From assembly GCA_037178855.1 (NCBI GenBank), contig JASJZC010000006.1, positions 868,001-932,000 of the forward strand: DNA of 64,000 bases, in the 5' to 3' direction. The stretch is from Oscheius sp. JU75. Taxonomy: Eukaryota > Nematoda > Chromadorea > Rhabditida > Rhabditidae. The translations under genes and the position numbers were made by a program. Positions 56,259-64,000 of the stretch are shown in pieces. Under the pieces are notes generated by a model. It was not told the origin of the DNA. It was given only the letters and a program-made list of their open reading frames with translations, and searched no databases. Positions within the stretch are counted from its first letter, which is position 1, and each line of letters starts with the position of its first letter.

Positions 56259-57600
56259 TTGGATCATCAAAGACCGACATTTTGGCGTCCTCTTTCGACT
56301 CATACCTTCATGAGTCTGCTCTTCCTTTCTCTCGATGCTCTCCATGACCATTTCTCGAAGTCCACCAGTCAGATCAATAGCCACAGTGGATCCCTGGTCG
56401 GGGTCCTAAAGTCGATCCTCTATAGATCATATGGATCAAAGACGGAATGTGACTGCATGGAGATACTCTGGAATCTGGCGGAAGATGAGGGGAATAGTGT
56501 CATCATGGCAGAAGATAGGGCATTCCTACGATTCCTTCTATCCTATTTGATTGTAGGAGATCCCGATGATATGATGGCGAATTGCAAGGTAATCCCATTG
56601 TCATTTTTCTACAAAAGGCTATTTTTCAGCAACGGTCACTTCACTTGTTTCTTCTTCTAATGCAAGGTCATCGTCTAGCAGACAATGTCCAAGAGTTTCT
56701 GCAAGAGAATATTCATATTCTGTTGTTAGGACTGAGTGATGTATATTATGAGGATCGCTATCAGAACTATACTTTCCGACTGCTCGAGAAGACACTTCAG
56801 GTAAGAGACAGAGAGACAGAGACACCAAACTGCAGGTCATCAATGTTCTGACTCTTAACGAGAGCCGTCTTCTCCGCCTCTGTACCATTCACAATCTACC
56901 CGGGCAGAACTCCTTCATCAACCGCCTTTACCAAGTCCTTATATACCACGCTAATAGCTTATCTACTTTACTTTATGTTAGTCTTTTCTCTTTTCCCAAA
57001 AGGACTCTACGCTTTTAGTCAAACAGAATTCGACTGAACGCTACTCTCGTCGTCCCTGTTCTTCAGATCATGGAGCGCTGTAGCCAGCACAGGACTCTAG
57101 TGGAGCGGATGGTGGGTCGAAGCGAACCCAGCTACATCTTTTTCACGCTGCTCGATAATATCAACTCGTCAGCCGTCATCAGAGCTTCGATACTTCGGAT
57201 TTTTACTAAAATTTCTGAGGTTCCGAGTGCTCATCAAGCTCGATTCAAGTGGTACTTGGAGACAGATCGTTTGAAGGACATATGTGAAATATGTTCTTGT
57301 ATGAAATAAAAATTCTATACTCCCTGTCTTTCTGTATCTCTACCTCTTTGTCTTTCTGCCTCACGATCTCTCTGTCTCTTTGTGTCTCTATCTCTCCCTG
57401 TCTCTCAGTCCATACCTCTCTGTTTCTCAAACAGTTTATTGACTCCCGTTATCCAATATTACGCTCACAACACACTTTTCAGCAGAGTAGACACAGTGAT
57501 GGTCACCTTGACATGGGTTGCCGACCTACTCTTTTTGCCTTACTTTCTGCAGGTTCCTGTCAACAGTCTAGTCCATACCGGTTGCTTGTTTGTAGTCAAG
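56259..57600 (+). CDS. Unrecognised helical-repeat-like protein, partial
   Basis: Open exons linked by short introns read as leucine-rich helices. Examples are CDCMEILWNLAEDEGNSV and FLRFLLSYLIVGDPDDMM. A 42-nt intron follows, then LADNVQEFLQENIHILLLGL and FRLLEKTLQ. A 35-nt purine intron comes next, then INVLTLNESRLLRLCTI, and later YIFFTLLDNINSSAVIRASI. The pattern suggests an armadillo-type scaffold, possibly the N-terminal part of a BEACH-type protein; that is a guess. Start and 3' end are not resolved. The 3' end runs into the antisense peptide gene at 57.57 kb. Confidence 0.4.
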
Positions 57601-57702
57601 AGCTAGAGCAGTGATGGGAGCCGCCAACATAGCAAGAAGTGGACTCTGGAGTTTTGGATAGAGAGACAGAGAGACAGACCTTACCAGCGCAAGGAAGCAC
57701 AT
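57568..57702 (-). CDS. Tiny secreted peptide with 18-nt first exon
   Basis: Exon 1 (57702-57685) is exactly six codons, MCFLAL. After a 39-nt intron (GTAAGG...CCAG, mostly TCTGTC repeat), exon 2 (57645-57568) continues the hydrophobic leader (SPLLAMLAAPITALA) and ends LDYKQATGMD. The total is 31 residues in phase. The mature part would be only about 11 residues. A TTTAAAAG TATA-like box lies about 39 nt upstream. Alternative: the intron is also open in frame and the frame extends upstream to 57829, so a longer protein starting at 57882 cannot be excluded. Confidence 0.45.
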   Translation of the reverse strand: MCFLALVRSVSLSLYPKLQSPLLAMLAAPITALALDYKQATGMD

Positions 57703-57819
57703 TTTGGTTAAATGAAGAGTTTGGACAGGGGTGTCTTTTAAATGAACTGGAGCCGATGAAATGTGGAAAGTCTGAGGGCAAAGAAATAGAACAAGAGTTT
57801 CAATGGAACATGGCAGCAA

Positions 57820-57882
57820 GAAGCAGGATCTGAAAACACGAAAGAAAGAAAAGAGACAGTCTTACAGTAGAAGGAAGCCCAT
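57820..57882 (-). pseudogene. Second tiny secreted peptide gene, probably damaged
   Basis: ATG at 57882 starts MGFLLL, but the GT donor comes after 17 nt instead of 18. Exon 2 (from 57829), if read in the family frame, would be ILLLAAMFH then stop; in the spliced frame it reads on toward the downstream copy. TATATAAAC-type sequence lies about 25 nt upstream. It looks like a tandem paralogue of the gene at 57.6 kb with a one-base loss at the exon edge. Confidence 0.4.
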
Positions 57883-57903
57883 CTTGGTTGAATCTGGATG
57901 AGC

Positions 57904-57911
57904 TGTTTATA
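57904..57911 (-). promoter_or_regulatory. TATA box close to a start codon
   Basis: The minus strand reads ATATAAAC about 25 nt before the ATG at 57882, leaving almost no 5' untranslated region. Confidence 0.4.
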
Positions 57912-58195
57912 TGCACCGCCTCATTCACCCGAGCGTCACTTAAATGTGGCAAATGTTCTTCGTAAACCATGCATTGTTGTGGTATTTGAGAAAGTGCCAA
58001 GTTTAGCGGCAAGGTCCTGACAGAGCCGGAAAGAGTTCTATCAAAGATCGCCGTCCCAGCCCCGAGAATCGTAATGGATGAGCCGGAGCGTAAGCGCCCG
58101 AGAGTTGGTGGCAGACTCTCGGGATCTCTCTACTACTGAAGCGCAATGGTGTGCCGTCTGCCCGTCCGTGCGTCGCCAGTCGAAACTCAAAACTG

Positions 58196-58829
58196 TTAGT
58201 TCATTGGTTTCTCACAAACATATTGTGGTTCTACAGTATCACATGTCACATCATCCCACTGTCCCTGGGTTCCCGCCATCCCTGTCAACTCGTCCGAGAA
58301 GAACAACATGCAGTCCCCACTGTTATCCGGCTGATTCATGGCCCAGTTGATGAAATTGAACTAAAACTTGCTTCATCTTCAAACCGTCAAGTTCTTACGG
58401 CAGAGCCATCAGCCCAGCCAAACATTCCCGAGCCGGCCGGATTGGCCATTCCTCCTACCCACGTCTGTCCGAGGTAGCCCATGGCAGTTCCTGACATTGT
58501 AATCGCTCAATTTTAGCCATTTTTTGTCAGAACCTGGACTTACAGACAATGAAGTCGTTCTCAGCTGTGCTGTGAATAGAGGCCAAATTGCCTCCCATAG
58601 CGACACAGTCAGCCTGCGCCTGATCATAGGTGGCTGCTGTCTTGACCACTATGTAGCAATTGGTCTGGAAGAGGGTGTAGCCAGTGTCACAGGAGGCTGA
58701 AATGTTTTGAACCTGACGAGAAAGTACAGGTGAGACTAGTGTAGATGTCAACTCACGGGTTTGGGGAGTGGCAGCTGGCATACATGCCTGGCCTAAAGAA
58801 AAAAGACCAGCTAATATGAATAGAAGCAT
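58196..58829 (-). CDS. Secreted C-type lectin, QPD type
   Basis: Three exons (58829-58544, 58505-58399, 58360-58196) give 185 residues in phase. A signal peptide (MLLFILAGLFSLGQA) is followed by a short linker and one C-type lectin domain. It starts CDTGYTLFQTNC and passes YDQAQADCVAMGGNLASIHS, then TWVGGM and FGWADGSA. The sugar/calcium motif is NQPDNSGDC and the domain ends WDDVTCDTVEPQYVCEK. QPD normally favours galactose-type ligands. Such lectins are expanded in nematodes and often linked to immunity or the cuticle or gut surface. Exon 2 starts at an acceptor reading TTGAG, because the nearby GTCAG would give a stop. Confidence 0.85.
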
Positions 58830-59231
58830 CCTGAAATAAATTCAAGATAGTACGGGAGAGAGATCGGAAGCCAAGATAGGCAATAACCATGCCCATGTGT
58901 CCCGCGAGATGCCCTATACAGGGGTGGCGGTTCGCTGAAATATGTTTTGTCCGTCGACTAATGGGATGAGGAATGGACAGATTGTGCAATCTAGAAAGAA
59001 CGATAGATCAAAGCGGATGCTAATAAGATACTCCTTCTCCTGTTTCTGTGGGCTTGGACGGGGTGCAATATGTAGATTAGGGAGGGAGACAGAGAGATAG
59101 AGAAGACGGGAGAGATCAAGTCTATGCGGACAAAAAAAAATGTTCATATCAAGTATTTATTATTTTTCCAAATATTTCCGGAGCCGATCTTCTTGTAAAT
59201 CGTCTTCTGGGAATCCTGATCACTGCGGATA

Positions 59232-59401
59232 TCAGGAGCACCTCTCCTGTGGGACTTCTCTACAAGATACCAAAATTTTCATCACACTTGACGGAGGAGA
59301 GCAGTCACCGTCCTCCACGCAAGCTTTGCGGGTAGAGACAGCTACAAGCAGAATAATCTGAAGAGACCTGGGCCTTAAAAAGATAGCAGGAAGAAGCGTA
59401 T
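59232..59401 (-). pseudogene. Small Cys-rich secreted peptide gene with lost start and donor
   Basis: Exon 2 (59357-59232) follows a CTCTTCAG acceptor and reads IILLVAVSTRKACVEDGDCS, then a further Cys-bearing tail and a stop. It is close in layout to the gene at 60.96 kb (IILLLPLSLCSSPSCQIDEDCS). At the expected place upstream, an 18-nt block 59401-59384 reads ATA CGC TTC TTC CTG CTA: a six-codon family exon with ATA for ATG. The next bases are TC instead of the GT donor. Both lesions suggest a dead copy. A downstream AATAAA is present. Confidence 0.45.
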
Positions 59402-59854
59402 CTTTGCTGAGTCGAGATAGGGAGAAAAGTCATAGATTTTATTGGGAAATAAATAGAGACCGAAAACTGATGAGGGGGATAATCTGTTGATTACTATTCT
59501 GGCCGACTAGACAAATGAACGACGGGGTCAAAACACGTATAGAAGACATACGGATAAAATTCCCTAAGAGGGAAGAGAGACTATTTCTCTATCTCCCTGC
59601 CTCTCCAATTCTTCCCTAAACTGAAGCTTCGAATTCCTGCGCCCTGTTTGTCTGCACAGATCCGTGAGCATCAATTGACTGTCCAGAGGTCTCAGGTTTC
59701 TTCCAGGATTTCCACTTGAGCGTACCTAAACAGAAAGTCTGGGTATCAGAAGCATTTTTTCTACTTCAGACTTTATTCACTTCCAGTCAATATAACAGGC
59801 GGGATGACATGGATTGCAGCTAGGAAGACAGAGAAGCTTGTATGGCCAAGGGAA

Positions 59855-60052
59855 CTACTCAGTTTCTCCCACATCTTCGTCCCGGAACATGAAGCAGTCT
59901 AGACGACAGACTCCGTCGCCGCAACAGCGTCGTCCCATGGATGGAAGACACATCAGGTCGAAGAGACTAGAGACCTGGACTGGAAGGAGACAGAGCAGAG
60001 CCTAGAGAGATAAAGAAGGATTCTGGGAGCTTACTAGTAAGAAGAGACGCAC
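59855..60052 (-). CDS. Small secreted Cys-rich peptide, GTG in place of ATG
   Basis: Exon 1 (60052-60035) is 18 nt and reads GTG CGT CTC TTC TTA CTA, followed by GTAAGC. Exon 2 (60001-59855) completes a leader (ALLCLLPVQVSS) and a mature part with MCLPSMGRRCCGDGVCRLDC. The total is 54 residues in phase, ending with a TAG; AATAAAG lies near 59777. The Cys spacing C-x7-CC-x4-C-x3-C looks knottin-like. AATAAAAG about 30 nt upstream could serve as a TATA box. With no ATG it is either recently inactivated, uses a non-AUG start, or there is a base error. I see no earlier in-frame ATG. Confidence 0.45.
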
Positions 60053-60349
60053 GATGTTTGGAAAACTGAAGAGATGGCTTTTATTGGAGAGAGTCACCAC
60101 TGGGAAAATATGGCAACTGGTCATTGGAACAGATCAGGATAACGGTAAAGACTGTCTCACTATCTCTCCTCCCCTAGCTCACAGCACCGAAATCCCCAAG
60201 ACACTCTTTCTAATACGGGTCCCAGTCGACCAATATGTCATTACACTCTGCCCTCCTAATAATAACCATCCGGTAATGAAGGGTCCCCGGACCCATATAC
60301 GGGATTGTGTCCATCTAGAAGGTTATTGCTCTTGCTCCCCCTAGGGAAA

Positions 60350-60900
60350 TGACAAGAGTACAAGTGTTTACGCTTCAAAATTGCAGTTGCGACCAATCCT
60401 CGTCTCTACTACCTCCCCTTTTTGACGCTCGGTCAAACAATGCGTCGACGACAGGTAGGAAATTGGATACCTCGGCGGGTGGTAGAGCACGCGCATCACG
60501 GAAAGACCCCTCCCGAAGTTGCGGGAGAGCCTCCGGGAGAGAGGACAGAGAGTCGGGAATCCAATCACTGCGTAACACCGAAGCTCATTTGCATAGAATA
60601 GTGGGTCGGATTGTCAGGGCTGGTTGGGGTGAGGCTGGAGTACGGATATACAACTCTCTCTCTCTCGTACTGGACACAGAGATCTGTGCCCCGAAGAAGG
60701 CAAACAAAAGCAAAGAGAGCAGTCATGTCATTGTAGTAGTGGTCTAGATACAAAGAGACAGAGATCTGGGTTCTGGGGTTTCTTTTTGTTGCTTTTTTGG
60801 TTCTGAAAGGGTAGAAGCATTGCCCTGTTTTCATCCCAATAAAACGGGCAAACCCTTTCATCCGGAAGACTCGGCCCCATATTTGGAACCACAACATGTT
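60350..60900. other. No gene confidently recognised
   Basis: Overlapping frames on both strands around 60360-60750 are open, but show no domain, signal peptide or splice context. A GC-rich inverted repeat (CTCCCGAAG...CTCCGGGAG) and an ATTTGCAT octamer near 60590 are present. Confidence 0.35.
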
Positions 60901-60918
60901 TTTGCACCCTTCAGGCCC

Positions 60919-60926
60919 TATAAAAG
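60919..60926 (+). promoter_or_regulatory. TATA box of the 60.96-kb peptide gene
   Basis: TATAAAAG lies 38 nt before the ATG, so transcription should start within about 10 nt of the start codon unless an SL exon is added at TTTTTCCAG (60930s). Confidence 0.55.
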
Positions 60927-60956
60927 TCGGTTTTTCCAGTGATTTTCCCGCCAGCG

Positions 60957-61218
60957 ATGCTTCCAATCTCCCTTGTAAGTTACTTTTTCTTACTATGACT
61001 TTATTCAGATCATACTGCTCCTTCCTCTGTCTCTCTGTAGTTCTCCTTCATGCCAAATTGACGAAGACTGCTCTTTATATGAGTTCTGTTACAGCGGTAA
61101 TTGTCATCCTGGAATTGGAACAGAAGAACCCAGACTAGAGAGGTTGGACAAGAGATCTGTAGATTGTAGCCAGTGTACTGATCAGCCAGTCTCTGACTGG
61201 TGTAAACAGTGTCAATAA
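60957..61218 (+). CDS. Secreted Cys-rich propeptide with 18-nt first exon
   Basis: Exon 1 (60957-60974) is six codons, MLPISL. A 34-nt intron (GTAAGT...TTCAG) follows. Exon 2 (61009-61218) gives 75 residues in total. The signal peptide (MLPISLIILLLPLSLCSS) precedes a module CQIDEDCSLYEFCYSGNC with spacing C-x5-C-x5-C-x4-C. A dibasic site (LDKR) follows, and then a second part with four cysteines, SVDCSQCTDQPVSDWCKQCQ. The layout suggests a processed secreted peptide, for example neuropeptide- or effector-like. The stop overlaps AATAAA (TCAATAAAG). No known family recognised. Confidence 0.7.
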
Positions 61219-61349
61219 AGAAATGCAAAAACGCAAGCCCTCATCTCTCATAATCTGTATCATTCGTACCCTCCTTTGTCGCCAGCTCTGCCCTTGCGAG
61301 CCTCCTCACTGGCTTCGGGAAGGCCTTGGTATCATATCTGTTTGTAATC

Positions 61350-61428
61350 ACGGGGCTGGGATTCGAACCCGGCACCTTGCGGTTGTGGGGACGTCATGCT
61401 AACCACTTGACCATTGCGACGCAAGCTG
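61350..61428 (-). repeat. tRNA-like sequence (SINE head or tRNA relic)
   Basis: The minus strand has TGGTCAAGTGG (A box) and GGTTCGAATCC (B box) at a near-normal distance. The expected acceptor stem does not pair and no good anticodon arm is seen. Probably a tRNA-derived repeat rather than a working tRNA. Confidence 0.4.
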
Positions 61429-61429
61429 C

Positions 61430-63570
61430 TGCCGCTTGGGCGAGGGGAGAAGTGGGAGAGACTCGGTTTGGAGGGAGATGAGGTCGTGAAGACAGAGAGA
61501 CAGAGACCTGGATTTGTAGACAGGCATTCCATTCCACTCAATTGACCACCCTGAAAGATAAATGACGCGAGAGTCTGTCTCTTTTGGTCAATAAGTCTCC
61601 CTTTCCCTCCCTGGACTGTTAGCTGACCAATCTCGCGCTCTCTCTCCTTTGCCGTGCTATGAGTTCTGTCGGCCTCGAGAGGGGGCGGTGCAAGGAGTGG
61701 CCGCCACAGCCGGCTGTCTCTCCTCTCTCTCCCTCTCTCTCACTGTGCAAAGCCATGTCCAAATAACTTGGGCTATTCACAGAGACCCCATAAGCCTGTA
61801 AGACGACGGACGATTAGCACCCATTTTACTTTGATTGCTGTCGTAAGTTGTATTAATAGGAGAGGGGACAGTGTCCACTCTCTTGTCCTCCTTCTTCTTC
61901 TCGAAAACGGGAGTATCACTCTCAAGTGGCTCTCTTGAACAATACGAACCAGCAAAAATGAATGAGCAGTGTCTTGACCCACTATCATCCCTTCATCCTC
62001 TTGCTCTGTACTGTACTCTCAGACAAGTTCCTGGTTCCCACTTCCATGACAAATTTCCTGTCGTTGGGGCTTCTATCTGCTCAGTCTCTGTATCGAGTTA
62101 CTTTATCTCCTGTAGGTTCTGTTAATTCCTTCCCCCACCGACCCTCACTCTCTTTGAACCACCATCTGTCATTCTTGACTCCCAAACTGATCCGTGTACT
62201 CTAGTCTCAGTCAGTTCTTCTGCAATCTTCACTCTCTCTCATGACTCTTGACTGGGTTCATACCAATCGAGATTCCTGTCAGCCCTATCTCTTATACTCA
62301 GTCCCAAGTTTTTTGGTACTAAACTATCTGAACACTCTTCCGACTCATTCCCAGTTAACGGAACACACGCTCAATCTCTGACTCTGCTTTCATACCTGAC
62401 TTAACTGTCTATCACTGTCACTTTTCTTCCTCAACTTTCTGCTGTACTCTCAACTAGCTCTGTCTCAAATATTTTATCATGACCCTTGACTTGTAAACTT
62501 TTCATCTAACTCTTCGAAATCACTGTGACTCTCACAGAGTTTGTTACTGTCTCTTTCGAGGAAATTGATGAGCTTGGCTTGACTCATATCCAACCCTACT
62601 CCCTTTGGTTTTCAGCCGGTCGGATCATTCTGTTTAATAGCATATCTTCTAACCAAAGCCTCCTAGCCAAATCTATGTTACTTGCCTGTTGTCTCTGGTA
62701 CCGTGTCTACCCAAATGGGGATCTGAACCGGTCGTAGGTGAGAGAGTCACACAGGAAGAAGGTTGAGTAGGTAATTAACAAGTTATAGAAAACGAGTAGA
62801 GAGTCACAGTTATTCTATGGATATCATACTCTGAACCAATACCTTCCACAAGACGAAGTGACTCTGTGAGAGGCAGAGGAAGGGGACTAGTTCTCAATGT
62901 CAATTTTCTCAGCCTTGACCTTTTCCTCCTTTCACTTTTTGAATCTCTTCTCTACCCTCTTCTTGTGTAGGAAAGTACGTTGTTGTTTCTTCAATACATT
63001 GCTCGGATTGCGCCAAGTTTCAGTCGTAAGCCCTTGTCTTCTGTCCAAGTCAGGCGGAAAATTTGAGTGTCAGGGGGAATGCCCAATTTGTAGGCATCCC
63101 CAGACTCTCTGTTTCTTCCAAGTAATAGAGTATTGGTTTTATACTCAATAATATTGGAAATAAAATAAAATAATAATTTTGGTCACTGTCTCTCTACTCC
63201 CAGTCTCTCACCGTCAGTTTGGAACTGTTTCTAGACTTCTGACTACTCTCGACTATCCGCCATGTAGTACTGTTCACCCATCATACCGCTGTTTTTTGAC
63301 CAAAGCTTGAGGAGAGTACAGAATGAGACTAAAGAGACAGTAATAGACAGTCAAGAGTCGGACAAAGTAAAGTCAGGAAATCACAGTGGAAACGCAATTC
63401 ACTATTATCTACTCTAGTCTCTTAACTCTTTCGGAGGGTTCTGTCCTCCCGATGTCTATAGTATCTCTCCAGTCCCTTGACTCTCTCTTCCACATTCCTA
63501 GTCACTTGCCCTGTACCCTTTCTCTGTCTTTCTCAACTCATATTCTCCAAAAGTCTCCTTTTCAGAGTGG
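61430..63570. other. Gene-poor stretch
   Basis: Rich in CTCTCTGTC/ACTGTCTC-type simple sequence, with scattered short frames. I see no domain, signal peptide with splice context, or RNA gene. Confidence 0.45.
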
Positions 63571-63579
63571 CGCTACTAA

Positions 63580-63759
63580 ATGAGGATACTCTTCCTCTCC
63601 CCTCTCCTACTGCTCTTGCAGATCGCAAACAGCTGTCTGCTCGAGAACGGCATGAGTTCTGTCTACTTGTCCGTCTTCGAGGATGCCCAGCCCGGTAAGT
63701 CCTGCCCCCAACAGCAGCTCATTAACACGCCTAATCCGGTCAGCCGTTCGGACGGCTGA
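63580..63759 (+). CDS. Small secreted peptide, 59 residues or longer
   Basis: The ATG lies 15 nt after an acceptor-like CCTTTTCAG. It starts a clear signal peptide (MRILFLSPLLLLLQIANS) and a tail with two cysteines (SCLLENGMSSVYLSVFEDA, SKSCPQQ-type), ending at TGA 63759. A good donor (GGTAAGTCC) lies after the QPG codons, so the true gene may splice on toward the window end. The first six codons (MRILFL) recall the 18-nt exons of the peptide family, but there is no intron at that point. Confidence 0.45.
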   Translation: MRILFLSPLLLLLQIANSCLLENGMSSVYLSVFEDAQPGKSCPQQQLINTPNPVSRSDG

Positions 63760-64000
63760 TTGCCCAAATTCTCACACACACATACATTGGACCTGTCCAG
63801 ACTGATTAGGCTACCTTTGGATGCGAGGACGAGGCTAAAACTATCAGAACCTGAGAGTCGAGGAGAGGAGGAAGAAATTCAATCGCCGTTTAGACGCCTT
63901 TTTGTTGGTCCAAAGGGAGAGGCTTGCACGCGCCTTCTTGTTCTAACTAGGCGGGTTTAGTCATCCGAGGATTTTTGTTAGAGATGTATGGGAAGAGATG

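Noticed and set aside
60349-60747. 132-codon plus-strand protein
   Set aside because: No domain, composition shifts along its length, and an equally open minus-strand frame overlaps; not supportable.
61350-61428. Functional tRNA gene
   Set aside because: A and B boxes are good, but the acceptor stem and anticodon arm do not fold.

Overview
The window is nuclear DNA from a nematode. The evidence is an SXP/RAL-2 (DUF148) secreted protein, three nematode-type sigma-like glutathione S-transferases, a muscarinic acetylcholine receptor, a nematode-style 7TM receptor, and many very small introns (about 33-60 nt, GT...CAG). Genes lie on both strands, often close together. A (GACAGA)n/(TCTGTC)n simple repeat recurs between genes and inside introns. 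All gene models here were spliced by eye, so exon ends are predictions; I mark where codon phase supports them.

Region by region. 0.2-8.8 kb: a 7TM receptor, an ankyrin-repeat protein, two tandem TAK1-like kinases (one with Asn for the catalytic Asp), and decayed copies of neighbouring exons. 8.8-13 kb: a mariner remnant, a broken GTPase-like paralogue and a broken Helitron replication-protein N-terminus. 13.2-24.9 kb: a nested transposon stack. A Tc1/IS630-type DNA transposon carries a palindromic sequence split by a complete Ty3/gypsy element with identical 392-bp LTRs, and its right end is split by a foldback element with arms of about 0.4 kb. 25.5-30.4 kb: a large P-loop GTPase-like gene with a 107-residue tandem repeat. 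32-36.4 kb: three GST genes. 37-42.3 kb: cysteine-rich secreted proteins around an angiomotin-like coiled-coil gene. 42.4-46.4 kb: kinase debris and foldback repeats. 46.5-52.4 kb: an unrecognised gene, SXP/RAL-2 and molybdenum cofactor sulfurase. 53.8-57.6 kb: the muscarinic receptor, with a phospholipase A2-like gene nested antisense in one intron, then a helical-repeat-like gene. 57.5-61.3 kb: small secreted peptide genes around a C-type lectin. 61.4-64 kb: almost empty except for one small secreted ORF.

The best candidate for something undescribed is the scattered family of very small secreted, mostly cysteine-rich peptide genes (41.9, 57.6, 57.85, 59.3, 59.9 and 61.0 kb). Members share an 18-nt first exon of six codons, then a tiny intron and an exon continuing the signal peptide; several have a TATA-like box about 30-40 nt before the start. 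Some copies look intact. Others have lost the ATG or the splice donor, which suggests birth-and-death evolution. Most were found only by splicing by hand because the exons are too short for ordinary ORF calling.
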